64,000 bases of DNA from Winogradskyella sp. PG-2 (GCF_000828715.1 NZ_AP014583.1:232501-296500), one strand, 5' to 3'; counted from the first letter of the stretch, positions 38,254 through 47,304 are shown. The notes: generated from the sequence alone by a model not told the origin. Numbers and translations are program-made.

Positions 38254-39660
38254 ATGAATTACAGTCACGACGACGAAAATTTTCCGCTTACCAGATTCGA
38301 ATCCATGCTTAAGACAAATGATATTTTGTTCTTTGATTCTAGTGAATTCGAAAACATTATTCACCACTATCTTGAAAATGGTAAAATTGCCTTAGCAAAA
38401 CGAGCCATAAAATTAGGTTTAGAACAACATCCGACATCTATTAATCTTAGATTATTTCAGGTTGAAATACTAGTTATAGAAAATAAATTCTCAGAGGCTG
38501 ATGATGTATTAGATAAACTTCATGATTTAGAACCTGCAAACGAAGAAATTTTTATTCAGAAAGCCAATGTATTGTCAAAACAAGACTTGCATCAACAGGC
38601 AATAGACACGCTTCTAATTGCTATAAGCATGTCTAATACACCAGAAACTGATGGAGATCTATATGCTTTAGTTGGTATGGAGTACTTATTCTTAGATCAA
38701 TTTGATAATGCTATCGTTTATTTTAAGAAGTGTTTAGAAACGGATAGAACAGATTATTCTGCACTACATAATATTGTCTATTGTTACGATTTTTTAAATA
38801 AAAATGCCGAAGCTATAACGTATCTTAATGAGTTTTTAGACAACAATCCTTATTGTGAAGTTGCTTGGCATCAATTAGGTAAACAATATTTCACTATAAA
38901 AGATTACGGAAAAGCAAATGCAGCTTTTGATTTTGCAATTATATCTGATGATACTTTTGTAGGTGCTTATATAGAAAAAGGCAAGGTTTTAGAGAAATTA
39001 AAACTCTATGATGAGGCTATTGAAAACTACAAAATAACATTAGCATTAGATGACCCAACTTCATTCGCATTACTAAGAATTGGGCATTGCTTTGAAAAGC
39101 TTGGACAAGAAGATTTAGCAATACAATTTTTCAAAAAAACGGTAGATGAAGATCCGTTATTAGATAAAGGCTGGATTTCTATTACTAAGTTTTATACAAA
39201 ACGTTTAAACTATCAGAAGGCATTATATTATATAAAAAAAGCTGTAAACATTGATGGAGATAACCCTTTATATTGGAAGTTATATGCCACAGTAAATAAG
39301 CGCTTAAATTTCCTTGAAGAAGCTGAGCGCGGTTATAAACGTACTTTAGAATTAGGTAATTACGAACTAGAAACTTGGCTTGATCGTGGAGATATTTTAA
39401 TTGCTTTGGGAGAATACGAAGCTTCTATTTTCAATTTAATACAAGCAGCTGAGTTTTACCCAGAAAATGCTGAAATAGAATATAGACTTGGTGGTTTACA
39501 CTTTTCATTACATCAAATCGAAGAAGGTCGTTTTCACCTTAAAAATGCAGTAAGATTAAATATCGATTATAGTTTTATTATTTCAGAGTTATTCCCAAAT
39601 TTAGGAGATAAGCCAATGGTTAGAGCTATAATTTCAGATTCTAAAAAGACTTCCAACTAA
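38254..39660 (+). CDS. Tetratricopeptide repeat protein
   Basis: 468 residues, no signal peptide or membrane segment, built almost wholly of TPR helices (for example KRAIKLGLEQHPTSINLRLF, GMEYLFLDQFDNAIVYFKKC, RIGHCFEKLGQEDLAIQFFK, RLGGLHFSLHQIEEGRFHLK), about eleven repeats. Such scaffolds bind partner proteins; no enzymatic domain is seen. The first 30 residues are acidic (NYSHDDENFPLTRFES). Followed 38 bases later by the DUF368 pair. Confidence 0.9.
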   Translation: MNYSHDDENFPLTRFESMLKTNDILFFDSSEFENIIHHYLENGKIALAKRAIKLGLEQHPTSINLRLFQVEILVIENKFSEADDVLDKLHDLEPANEEIFIQKANVLSKQDLHQQAIDTLLIAISMSNTPETDGDLYALVGMEYLFLDQFDNAIVYFKKCLETDRTDYSALHNIVYCYDFLNKNAEAITYLNEFLDNNPYCEVAWHQLGKQYFTIKDYGKANAAFDFAIISDDTFVGAYIEKGKVLEKLKLYDEAIENYKITLALDDPTSFALLRIGHCFEKLGQEDLAIQFFKKTVDEDPLLDKGWISITKFYTKRLNYQKALYYIKKAVNIDGDNPLYWKLYATVNKRLNFLEEAERGYKRTLELGNYELETWLDRGDILIALGEYEASIFNLIQAAEFYPENAEIEYRLGGLHFSLHQIEEGRFHLKNAVRLNIDYSFIISELFPNLGDKPMVRAIISDSKKTSN

Positions 39661-39698
39661 AAAAATCCATACCTTAGCACTTCTTATTTCTTAAAAGA

Positions 39699-40667
39699 AT
39701 GCAAAGACGATTTTTAGATTACTTAATTATAACTTTTAAAGGCATTGCTATGGGAGCTGCAGATGTTGTTCCTGGTGTTTCCGGTGGAACAATTGCCTTT
39801 ATTTCAGGTATTTACGAAGAACTCATAGAAAGCATTGATAAAGTTAGTTTAGGAGTTTTTAAAGTATGGAAAAAAGAGGGCTTTAAAACCGTATGGAACT
39901 CTATAAATGGCAACTTTTTATTGGCACTATTCTCTGGTATAACCATAAGTATTTTATCTCTAGCCAAATTAATAAAATGGCTATTACACAATGAACCAAT
40001 CTTATTATGGTCATTCTTTTTTGGATTAGTTTTAGCGAGCATATTATATATCGCAAAACAAATAAAAGATTGGTCTTTAAAAATTTTATTGGCTATTATT
40101 TTGACCTCAGTCCTATCGTATTTTATAACTCTTGCAGAACCATTTGCTTCACCAGATAGCTCAATATATTTATTGTTTTGTGGTTTCATAGCAATAATAG
40201 CTATGATTTTACCTGGTGTTTCTGGTGCATTTATTTTATTAATATTAGGCGCATATCAAACTGCAATTGACACCATTAATAATTTAATAGAAGGCTTGAC
40301 CACGGGAAATATGGATCTTTTTAAAGATGCATTATTAAAATTTTTCCTTTTAGCTATAGGAGCAGTAATTGGGTTAAAAGTTTTTTCGAAAACTTTAAAC
40401 TGGATGTTTAAACATCTAAAGAATTTGACCTTAGCTATATTGACTGGTTTTATGATTGGGTCACTAAATAAAATATGGCCTTGGAAAGAAGTTTTAAAAA
40501 CACGAGTAAACTCTGAAGGGGAAACTGTAACCTTACTAGATAAAAGTATTCTTCCATCATCTTACAGCGGAGATAACCAAATACTTATGGCTCTAACATT
40601 TATAGTTATAGGTTTTGCAGCAATACTTATTTTAGAAAACTTAGGAAAACAAAAAAGTAAAGCCTAA
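39699..40667 (+). CDS. DUF368 (PopT-type) polyprenyl-phosphate transporter, copy 1
   Basis: 322-residue polytopic membrane protein. The family has two inverted halves, each with a P-G-V-S-G motif: GIAMGAADVVPGVSGGTIAF near 15-34 and IAMILPGVSGAFILLILGAY near 165-184, both present. DUF368 proteins were reported to return undecaprenyl phosphate across the inner membrane for reuse in cell-wall and glycan synthesis; assignment to this gene is by family. Its last base is the first base of the next DUF368 gene (TAATG), so the two are translationally coupled. Confidence 0.92.
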   Translation: MQRRFLDYLIITFKGIAMGAADVVPGVSGGTIAFISGIYEELIESIDKVSLGVFKVWKKEGFKTVWNSINGNFLLALFSGITISILSLAKLIKWLLHNEPILLWSFFFGLVLASILYIAKQIKDWSLKILLAIILTSVLSYFITLAEPFASPDSSIYLLFCGFIAIIAMILPGVSGAFILLILGAYQTAIDTINNLIEGLTTGNMDLFKDALLKFFLLAIGAVIGLKVFSKTLNWMFKHLKNLTLAILTGFMIGSLNKIWPWKEVLKTRVNSEGETVTLLDKSILPSSYSGDNQILMALTFIVIGFAAILILENLGKQKSKA

Positions 40668-41686
40668 TGCATAGCACAAGAAACCTAAAAGATCGTATAT
40701 TCTTGGTCATAAAGGGTTTGGCTATGGGAGCTGCAAATAAAGTACCAGGCGTTTCAGGAGGTGTTGTTGCTTTTGTTGCTGGCTTTTACGAAGAATTTAT
40801 TTATTCTTTACAACGCGTTAATAGAACCGCGTTCAAGCTCTTCTTTAATGGTCGTTTCAAAAGTTTTTATCGTTATATAAATGGTAAATTTTTAGGATTA
40901 TTATTCTTAGGAATGGTTGTTAGTTACTTCAGTGTTTCTAAAATTCTCAATTACCTTATTGTTAATTACGAACTCTATGTTTGGAGTACTTTTTTCGGAA
41001 TGATTTTAGGCTCAATTTACTACATCAGTAAAGATTTTAAGGATTGGAATAGAAACACAATTACTGCCATTATATTGGGAGCTGTAGTGGGAATAAGTAT
41101 TAGTTTTCTAGATCCTGCAATGGAAAATGACAACTTATCATTTGTGTTTTTCTGTGGAATCATAAGTGTATCTGGCATGACATTACCTGGTTTTTCCGGG
41201 TCCTTTATTCTTATTTTATTAGGTAATTATGTCTTGCTTCTTGTAGATTCAGTAAATGCGCTTTATGATTCAATTTTTGATGTTTTTAAAGGAGATTTTG
41301 AGTTCATTAAGAATGAAGTACGTATGAGAATGCTAAAGGTTTTAGCAGTTTTTACTTTAGGCTCAGTTGCTGGCTTAGTTACCTTTTCTCATATTCTTAA
41401 CTACATACTAAAACATTATAAAAGTATTACCATGGCGACCATAGTTGGTTTTATTATTGGTTCACTTGGTGTGGTTTGGCCATGGAAAAGAACCGATTTC
41501 AAAATTGCGGAAGACGGTTCATTTCTTTTAGATTCTACTGGAAAGCAAATCATTGAAAATTACACACGTTTTTTTCCAGAATTCAACACCCAAACTTATA
41601 TTGCAATTGCTTATATTGCCCTAGGAATCCTGATAGTTTTAGGATTAGAATGGTATGGACGACAGACAAAACAAATCAAAGCTTAA
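40667..41686 (+). CDS. DUF368 (PopT-type) polyprenyl-phosphate transporter, copy 2
   Basis: 339 residues, paralogue of the upstream gene, with GLAMGAANKVPGVSGGVVAF near 17-36 and a second motif MTLPGFSGSFILILLGNY near 167-184, where V is replaced by F. Ends in an extended tail with FPEFNTQTYIAIAYIALGIL. The two copies differ too much for a recent duplication; they may form a heterodimer or serve different carriers, which is inference. The 3' end overlaps aroE by 32 bases. Confidence 0.92.
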   Translation: MHSTRNLKDRIFLVIKGLAMGAANKVPGVSGGVVAFVAGFYEEFIYSLQRVNRTAFKLFFNGRFKSFYRYINGKFLGLLFLGMVVSYFSVSKILNYLIVNYELYVWSTFFGMILGSIYYISKDFKDWNRNTITAIILGAVVGISISFLDPAMENDNLSFVFFCGIISVSGMTLPGFSGSFILILLGNYVLLLVDSVNALYDSIFDVFKGDFEFIKNEVRMRMLKVLAVFTLGSVAGLVTFSHILNYILKHYKSITMATIVGFIIGSLGVVWPWKRTDFKIAEDGSFLLDSTGKQIIENYTRFFPEFNTQTYIAIAYIALGILIVLGLEWYGRQTKQIKA

Positions 41687-42416
41687 ATTTGGACTGGTAG
41701 GAAGAGATATTTCTTATTCTTTTTCTAGAAGCTATTTTGCTAATAAATTTAGATCAGAAAATTTACAACACACCTATGTTAATTTCGATTTAAAATCTAT
41801 TAATGAGCTTGATAGCATTATTAAAAGCACTCCGAACTTAAAAGGTCTTAATGTTACTATTCCTTATAAAGAGGAAGTTATGCCAATACTTGATGATATA
41901 AATAAACGTGCTAAAAAAATTGGGGCTGTTAACACGATTAGAATTACACGCTATCAAAAATTGATTGGTTACAATACAGATTATTATGGGTTTAAAAATT
42001 CATTAAAACCGTATTTAAAAAAGCACCATAAAAGAGCACTAATATTAGGAACTGGAGGTGCTTCTAAAGCTATAGCATATGCTCTAAAAAAACTGAAGAT
42101 TGATTATGATTATGTGTCTCGTTCTGAAAAGGAAGGTGTGAAATTTTTGTATTCAGATTTAACAAACGAGATTATTTCAACATACAACATAATTATTAAT
42201 TGTACTCCTATTGGCACATTTCCAAATGTAAATGAATGTCCAGATATCCCATATGAAGCCATTACTGACAAGCACATTTTATATGATCTCATTTATAATC
42301 CTGAACAAACAAAGTTTCTTAGTTGCGGAGATATGAAAGGAGCTTCTACAATTAATGGGCTAGAAATGCTTCGATTACAGGCAGAAAAATCATGGGAAAT
42401 TTGGAATAAGTCATAA
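41655..42416 (+). CDS. aroE: Shikimate dehydrogenase
   Basis: NADPH-dependent reduction of 3-dehydroshikimate to shikimate in aromatic amino acid synthesis. 253 residues. FGLVGRDISYSFSRSYF is the shikimate-binding start, LKGLNVTIPYKEEVM holds the catalytic Lys, GAVNTIRI and GYNTDYYGF the catalytic Asp, ILGTGGASKAIAYAL the nucleotide loop, and NCTPIGTFPN and GLEMLRLQAEKSWEIW the C-terminal signature. The ATG lies inside the preceding DUF368 gene (32-base overlap), the only start that keeps the conserved N-terminus with a Met. Confidence 0.95.
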   Translation: MDDRQNKSKLKFGLVGRDISYSFSRSYFANKFRSENLQHTYVNFDLKSINELDSIIKSTPNLKGLNVTIPYKEEVMPILDDINKRAKKIGAVNTIRITRYQKLIGYNTDYYGFKNSLKPYLKKHHKRALILGTGGASKAIAYALKKLKIDYDYVSRSEKEGVKFLYSDLTNEIISTYNIIINCTPIGTFPNVNECPDIPYEAITDKHILYDLIYNPEQTKFLSCGDMKGASTINGLEMLRLQAEKSWEIWNKS

Positions 42417-42506
42417 AATTCTTATAAAAACATAAGTGATAAAGGTATTTCCGAATATATTTCGGCATTTGTTACTATCTTTATATTCGCACAAAAAACA
42501 TGACAT

Positions 42507-44498
42507 ATGTCTGAGAATGATAACCTGCTAGAAGCAGACGGAAAAAACGAAGTAGAATCTAAAGAGACTGCTCCTACACAAGAAACAACTAATGAACTTG
42601 AAAATGTAATTGAAGTTAAAGTTGAAAAAACTGAAGCTGAATTGGAAACAACATCTGAACTATTAGATGCTGAAGAAAAACCTGAAACGGAAGCTGAAAA
42701 AATAGATCATGTAGATGAGATTGAAGCCTCTAATGCAGAAGATGCAGAAGATGAGTCAAACGCTGAACGTCACGAGCTTGAAGAAAAAGATTACCATGCA
42801 ATGACTATGGATCAGTTAGTAACTGAATTCAATATGCTTTTAAAGCATCAAAAGGTTCAAACAATTTCTAAGCATATTAATGAAATTAAGGGAGAATTCA
42901 ATTCTAAATTTAGCGCGCTTCTTGATGAGAAAAAAGAAGAGTTCATCAATGAAGGTGGTAAAGAAATCGATTTTTACTATATCAATGATACTAAGAAGTT
43001 ATTCAACTCTCTTTATAAAGAATACAAACAATCTATAAATTCATATTACAAGGATCGCGAACAAAATCTAAAGCAAAACCTTGAAAACAGATTACAAATT
43101 ATAGAGGATATAAAAGGTTTACTTAATGTTGAAGAAAACATGGGTACAACCTATAAAACTTTTAAAGAATTACAAGAAAAATGGCGTAATGCTGGTCCTA
43201 TACCAAGAGATAAGTATAATAATGCTTGGAATACATATCATCATCATGTAGAACGTTTTTACGACTTCTTGCATCTCAATAATGATTTGCGAGACATGGA
43301 TTTTAAACACAACTTAGACCAAAAACTAAAAATCATTGAGCGTGCTGAAGAGTTAGCAAAAGATGAGAATACTAATCGTTCATTTAGAGAATTACAAGTC
43401 CTACATAAACTTTGGAAAGAAGAACTTGGACCTGTAGGTAAAGCGCATAGAGAAGTCATTTGGGAACGTTTTAGTGCGGCAACTAAAACAATACATGATA
43501 AGCGCCAAGCCTATTATGCGGATATGGATAAAGCCCATGAAAAAAACCTTGAACGTAAAGAAGAAATTATAGCACAAATAAATGCTGTAAATGAAGATTC
43601 TACAAGTTCTCATAGTATATGGCAGAAAAAAATAAAGACCGTAGAGCAACTTCGTGAAGATTTCTTTAATGCTGGTAAAGTACCTCTTAAAGTTAATGAA
43701 GCAACTTGGGCAAAATTCAAAGATTCAGTTAGAACTTTTAATCGTGGTAAAAATAAATTTTATAAAGAGTTAAAAAAAGATCAATACGAAAACCTAAGCA
43801 AGAAAAAGGATTTAATAAAAATAGCAGAAGATAATAAAGACAGTGAAGATTTCACAACTGTGACGCCTTTGATGAAGAAAATCCAGAATGAATGGAAAAA
43901 AATCGGACACGTCCCAAGACGTGATAGTGATAAAATATGGAAGCAATTTAAAGGAGCTTGTAATCACTATTTTGATAGAATGCATGCTGAACGTAAAGCT
44001 AAAGATCAGCACTTATATGATGCATTTGATAAGAAAACAAAACTTCTAGACGGTTTGAAAGCTTTAGAGTTATCCGAAGATCCAAAAGCTGATATACAAA
44101 TTTTACAAGCTAAAATTTCTGAGTGGAAAGACGTTGGGTATGTACCACAGAACAAACGTTATATTGATGGTAAATTTTACAAAGCCATTGATGATGCTTT
44201 TGATAAACTAAAAATGGATAAGTCTAAATTAGAGATGATAAAGTTTGAAAGTAAACTCGAAAACTTAGCCAACTCTGATGATACAAGATTATTGGATAAC
44301 GAACAAAATTTTATCCGTAAAAAAATTAGTGAAGTAAAAGCTAAGATTAATCAGTTAGAAAATAATTTACAGTTTTTCTCTAATGTAAAAGAAGATAATC
44401 CATTAGTAAAAGAGGTACATAAAAATATTGACAACCATAAAAAGCAACTAGACACTTGGAAAGCCAAATTGACTAAGGTTCGTGGGATGTATTCATAA
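42507..44498 (+). CDS. DUF349 repeat protein
   Basis: 663 residues, soluble. The first 90 residues are an acidic, Glu-rich, probably unstructured stretch; the rest is long helices holding about five DUF349 repeats, each with a pattern like LQEKWRNAGPIPRDKYNNAW, IQNEWKKIGHVPRRDSDKIW and ISEWKDVGYVPQNKRYIDGK. The C-terminus is a coiled coil (KKISEVKAKINQLENNLQFF). DUF349 is widespread in Bacteroidota and Actinobacteria with no agreed role. A weak hairpin CCGAA-TATAT-TTCGG lies 42 bases upstream of the start. Confidence 0.9.
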   Translation: MSENDNLLEADGKNEVESKETAPTQETTNELENVIEVKVEKTEAELETTSELLDAEEKPETEAEKIDHVDEIEASNAEDAEDESNAERHELEEKDYHAMTMDQLVTEFNMLLKHQKVQTISKHINEIKGEFNSKFSALLDEKKEEFINEGGKEIDFYYINDTKKLFNSLYKEYKQSINSYYKDREQNLKQNLENRLQIIEDIKGLLNVEENMGTTYKTFKELQEKWRNAGPIPRDKYNNAWNTYHHHVERFYDFLHLNNDLRDMDFKHNLDQKLKIIERAEELAKDENTNRSFRELQVLHKLWKEELGPVGKAHREVIWERFSAATKTIHDKRQAYYADMDKAHEKNLERKEEIIAQINAVNEDSTSSHSIWQKKIKTVEQLREDFFNAGKVPLKVNEATWAKFKDSVRTFNRGKNKFYKELKKDQYENLSKKKDLIKIAEDNKDSEDFTTVTPLMKKIQNEWKKIGHVPRRDSDKIWKQFKGACNHYFDRMHAERKAKDQHLYDAFDKKTKLLDGLKALELSEDPKADIQILQAKISEWKDVGYVPQNKRYIDGKFYKAIDDAFDKLKMDKSKLEMIKFESKLENLANSDDTRLLDNEQNFIRKKISEVKAKINQLENNLQFFSNVKEDNPLVKEVHKNIDNHKKQLDTWKAKLTKVRGMYS

Positions 44499-44518
44499 AA
44501 TAAATCATTTTAAAAATC

Positions 44519-44704
44519 ATGGATAAAAAGTTATTGGGTAACTTTATTATTGCATTTCCAACGGCAGCCTATGTAACTTTTAATATTGTGATGAATAATT
44601 ACAGTGGTGGATTTGATTGGATTAAGTTTATAATAACAATGCTGATAGTTATGACTAGTTACGCCATTGGCAATCGTATTAAAAATAAAGGAGAAGCTGA
44701 ATAA
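44519..44704 (+). CDS. Small two-helix membrane protein
   Basis: 61 residues with two hydrophobic segments (LGNFIIAFPTAAYVTFNIVM near 5-24 and FIITMLIVMTSYAIG near 37-51) and a charged tail KNKGEAE. I do not recognise the family. It is 20 bases after the DUF349 gene, on the same strand, and directly followed by a strong terminator, which supports it as a real last gene of the operon. Confidence 0.7.
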   Translation: MDKKLLGNFIIAFPTAAYVTFNIVMNNYSGGFDWIKFIITMLIVMTSYAIGNRIKNKGEAE

Positions 44705-44714
44705 TATACAAATC

Positions 44715-44745
44715 AAAACCCACTTGTGCTTTACAAGTGGGTTTT
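44715..44745 (+). terminator. Rho-independent terminator
   Basis: 13-bp stem AAAACCCACTTGT / ACAAGTGGGTTTT, 5-base loop, ten bases after the small membrane protein gene. The rest of the interval to 44919 shows nothing I can name. Confidence 0.88.
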
Positions 44746-44919
44746 GCCCTAACTAAACTAAATTAACCTTAATTACAACCGCTTAAAATAATAATTAAGA
44801 TATCCTACTAAGATTATAAAAACGTTTTTGTTTCCATATATATTATCTACGTAGGAAAATTACTTTTGGATGTCTATTATATAATTTTTTGAAAGTTTTA
44901 ACATTCTAGTATTATTATC

Positions 44920-44985
44920 ATTCCTGCGAAGGCAGTAATCTATAATAACAAAATGATTTTAGTGGATTCCTGCCTTCGCAGGAAT
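44920..44985. repeat. REP/REPIN-like inverted repeat pair
   Basis: ATTCCTGCGAAGGCAG (44920-44935) and its exact reverse complement CTGCCTTCGCAGGAAT (44970-44985) are separated by 34 bases. Each arm is itself palindromic: the right arm extended leftwards is ATTCCTGC-CTTC-GCAGGAAT, a perfect 8-bp hairpin; the left arm is the same with one mismatch. This two-palindrome, head-to-head layout is that of REPINs or small MITEs. It is more GC-rich than its surroundings and lies just after mazG, between two converging operons. Confidence 0.7.
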
Positions 44986-44995
44986 AACAGAATTG

Positions 44996-45769
44996 CTATA
45001 GCGATTTAGCCTCTTTCCAAAAAATATCCATTTCAGAAAGTGTCATGTCTTTCAAAGATTTGTTCAAATCTTTGGCTTTATGCTCTAAGTATTGAAAACG
45101 TTTAATAAATTTTTTATTAGTACGTTCAAGCGCATTTTCAGGATTTAATTTTAAGAATCGTGCGTAATTAATCATTGAGAATAAAACATCGCCAAATTCA
45201 CTTTCAATAGCATCTTGGTTCCCATTTGCTATCTCAACTTTTAGTTCAGCTAGCTCCTCCTCTACTTTTTCAAAAACTTGTTCTGGCTCTTCCCAATCAA
45301 ATCCAACGCCAGATACTTTATCTTGTATACGATTGGCTTTTACCATAGCTGGTAAACTTTTTGGAACACCTTCGAGAACACTTTTCTTACCTTCTTTAAG
45401 TTTTAACTGCTCCCAATTACGCTTAACATCTTCTTCGTTTTCTACTTTAACATCGCCATAGATATGTGGATGACGATCAACTAATTTATCACTAATACTA
45501 TTACAAACATCTGCAATATCAAAGTCATTAGTTTCACTTCCAATTTTAGAATAAAAAACAATATGCAATAATACGTCTCCTAATTCCTTTTTAACCTCAT
45601 CTAAATCATTGTCTAGAATAGCATCACCTAATTCGTAAACTTCTTCAATAGTTAAATGGCGTAAAGACTCTAGTGTCTGCTTTTTATCCCATGGACATTG
45701 CTCTCGCAATTCATCCATAATAATTAACAAACGCTCAAAGGCTTTTAATTGGGCCGCTTTATTAGACAT
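44996..45769 (-). CDS. mazG: Nucleoside triphosphate pyrophosphohydrolase MazG
   Basis: 257 residues with two MazG domains, the standard form. It hydrolyses NTPs to NMP and pyrophosphate, cleaning abnormal nucleotides. Domain 1 has LTIEEVYELGDAI and ELGDVLLHIVFYSKIG (EExxE...ExxD metal motif) near residues 31-70; domain 2 has KVEEELAELKVEI and ESEFGDVLFSMINYARF near 167-205. Three bases after the DUF5606 gene in the ruvX-def-DUF5606-mazG operon. Confidence 0.95.
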   Translation of the reverse strand: MSNKAAQLKAFERLLIIMDELREQCPWDKKQTLESLRHLTIEEVYELGDAILDNDLDEVKKELGDVLLHIVFYSKIGSETNDFDIADVCNSISDKLVDRHPHIYGDVKVENEEDVKRNWEQLKLKEGKKSVLEGVPKSLPAMVKANRIQDKVSGVGFDWEEPEQVFEKVEEELAELKVEIANGNQDAIESEFGDVLFSMINYARFLKLNPENALERTNKKFIKRFQYLEHKAKDLNKSLKDMTLSEMDIFWKEAKSL

Positions 45770-45771
45770 AT

Positions 45772-46200
45772 TTATTCTTCTTCTTCAGAAGAAACAGTTT
45801 CTTCTTCTGTTTCTAGTGCACCTAAAAGGTTATTTTTTTGAAGTAAATTATACCATTGCACTACTTTTTTAATATCAGAAGGATATACACGATCTTCATC
45901 GTAATCTGGCAATACTTCGAAGAAAAACTCTTCTAAAATATCTTTTCCGTCTTTATGACTTATTGATGTTGGATTGCCATTTTCTTTTTCTTTAATCTTT
46001 TTTAGCACCTCTCTTAATGGTACTTCTTCAGTCAACGTATAAATAGCTATTTCACTTAAAATACTAATGTTACTATGTGCTCCAACTGTAATTCTTTTTT
46101 TGTCAATTAAAGATTCTACTACTGCACCAGTTCTTGTTTGGGTTACGATTTGGTATAATCCCGGTTTTCCTGAAACGGATAAAATTTTATCTAAACTCAT
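45772..46200 (-). CDS. DUF5606 family protein
   Basis: 142 residues, cytoplasmic. It starts MSLDKILSVSGKPGLYQIVT, a near-invariant opening in flavobacterial DUF5606 proteins, continues with a small beta-barrel-like region (TRTGAVVESLIDKKRITVGA) and helices, and ends in a Glu-rich tail (ETEEETVSSEEEE). Function unknown. It sits ten bases after def and three before mazG, a neighbourhood that seems conserved in the family, hinting at a link to translation or nucleotide housekeeping. Confidence 0.85.
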   Translation of the reverse strand: MSLDKILSVSGKPGLYQIVTQTRTGAVVESLIDKKRITVGAHSNISILSEIAIYTLTEEVPLREVLKKIKEKENGNPTSISHKDGKDILEEFFFEVLPDYDEDRVYPSDIKKVVQWYNLLQKNNLLGALETEEETVSSEEEE

Positions 46201-46210
46201 TTATATTGTA

Positions 46211-46801
46211 TTAGCGTTTCCTGCTCATTGCCGGAAAACGCATTCTGTAATCTATTTTTATCTTACCTTTTGAAATATTAGTAAGCTTTCCTTTTATTAA
46301 ACGCTTTTTGAATGACGATAGTTTGTCTGTAAATAAAATGCCTTCAATATGATCATATTCATGCTGAATCACGCGAGCGATTAATCCATCGTATTCTTCT
46401 ACATGTGTATTAAAATTTTCATCGTGATATTGAATTTTAATCTTTGGTTGTCTAAATACGTCTTCCCTTACATCTGGAATGCTTAAACAGCCTTCATTAA
46501 AAGCCCATTCATCACCTTTCTCTTCTAAAATCTGAGCATTAATAAACGTTTTTTTGAAATTCTTAAGCTGTTCTTGCTCGTCTTCAGAAAAACTTTCATC
46601 CTCTGCAAAAGGCTCAGTATCTACTAAAAACAAACGTATTGGTAATCCAATTTGTGGAGCTGCTAAACCAACACCATATGCGCCATACATAGTTTCGTAC
46701 ATATTTTCGATAAGCGTACTTAGCTTTGGATAATCTTTATCAATATCCTTGGCCTTTTTCTTTAAAACAGTATCGCCATATGCAACGATTGGTAAAATCA
46801 T
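46211..46801 (-). CDS. def: Peptide deformylase
   Basis: Removes the N-formyl group from nascent proteins; metal enzyme. 196 residues with all three motifs: YGVGLAAPQIG (motif 1), NEGCLSIPD (motif 2, metal Cys) and VIQHEYDHIEGILFTD (motif 3, two metal His and catalytic Glu). Compared with E. coli there is an insertion of about 20 acidic residues after the first strand block (EPFAEDESFSEDEQEQL), usual in Bacteroidota. The C-terminal tail is basic. Starts 37 bases after ruvX and has its own -7 box. Confidence 0.96.
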   Translation of the reverse strand: MILPIVAYGDTVLKKKAKDIDKDYPKLSTLIENMYETMYGAYGVGLAAPQIGLPIRLFLVDTEPFAEDESFSEDEQEQLKNFKKTFINAQILEEKGDEWAFNEGCLSIPDVREDVFRQPKIKIQYHDENFNTHVEEYDGLIARVIQHEYDHIEGILFTDKLSSFKKRLIKGKLTNISKGKIKIDYRMRFPAMSRKR

Positions 46802-46820
46802 AGTTTGTTATTTTCGAGTG

Positions 46821-46828
46821 CAAAAGTA
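46821..46828 (-). promoter_or_regulatory. -7 promoter box of def
   Basis: TACTTTTG on the minus strand, 19 bases before the def ATG; fits TAnnTTTG. It lies in the ruvX-def gap, so def may be transcribed separately as well. Confidence 0.4.
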
Positions 46829-46838
46829 CAATTCTTAT

Positions 46839-47252
46839 TTAAAAATTTGAAGCCAAATAACTTTGTAAAATAAGTGTTGCACTAATTTCGTCAATTAAAG
46901 CTTTGTTTTGACGTTGCTTTTTCTTCAAACCACTATCTATCATAGTCTGAAATGCCATTTTAGATGTAAAACGCTCATCAATACGTACTACAGGAATATC
47001 TGGTATAGACTTAGTTAACTGATCTAAAAATTTCTGAATATACACCTCACTATCCGAAGCTGTATTATCCATTTGTTTGGGTAAGCCTACGACAAATCGT
47101 TCTACATTTTCTGTAGCAATATATTTTTTTAGAAACGTAATAAGCTCTTTGGTTTCAACAGTGGTAAGACCAGATGCTATAATCTGCATCTCATCAGTAA
47201 CTGCAATACCTGTTCGCTTTGTTCCGTAGTCTATGGCTAAAATTCTTCCCAT
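46839..47252 (-). CDS. ruvX: Holliday junction resolvase-like RuvX/YqgF
   Basis: 137 residues from the ATG at 47252 (MGRILAIDYGTKRTGIAVTD), the usual YqgF length. The RNase H-like fold shows AIDYGTKRTGIA (first catalytic Asp), VVGLPKQMD, and the late acidic site NKALIDEISATLILQSYL; IDERFTSKMA is also conserved. The family acts in 16S rRNA 5' maturation and possibly junction resolution. The frame stays open upstream to 47321, but that stretch is the hairpin of a terminator and a -7 box, so it is not coding. Confidence 0.94.
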   Translation of the reverse strand: MGRILAIDYGTKRTGIAVTDEMQIIASGLTTVETKELITFLKKYIATENVERFVVGLPKQMDNTASDSEVYIQKFLDQLTKSIPDIPVVRIDERFTSKMAFQTMIDSGLKKKQRQNKALIDEISATLILQSYLASNF

Positions 47253-47256
47253 TGCA

Positions 47257-47264
47257 CAAAGATA
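47257..47264 (-). promoter_or_regulatory. -7 promoter box of ruvX (leaderless)
   Basis: TATCTTTG on the minus strand, then TGCA, then the ruvX ATG. It supports 47252 as the start and places a fresh promoter after the terminator hairpin at 47272-47304. A TTTTTG lies 23 bases further upstream. Confidence 0.45.
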
Positions 47265-47271
47265 ATGTAAT

Positions 47272-47304
47272 AAAAAACGCCTCTTTACAAAAAGAAGCGT
47301 TTTT
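47272..47304 (-). terminator. Terminator-like hairpin of tandem unit A
   Basis: 14-bp stem with ACAA loop (arms 47273-47286 and 47291-47304). One pair (81/96 within 472xx) is C-A in plus-strand RNA but G-U in minus-strand RNA, and minus-strand U-run follows, so it ends a minus-strand transcript. No coding gene precedes it on that strand. Confidence 0.75.

Noticed and set aside
42451..42465. Terminator after aroE
   Set aside because: Only a 5-bp CCGAA/TTCGG stem and no T-run; too weak to call.
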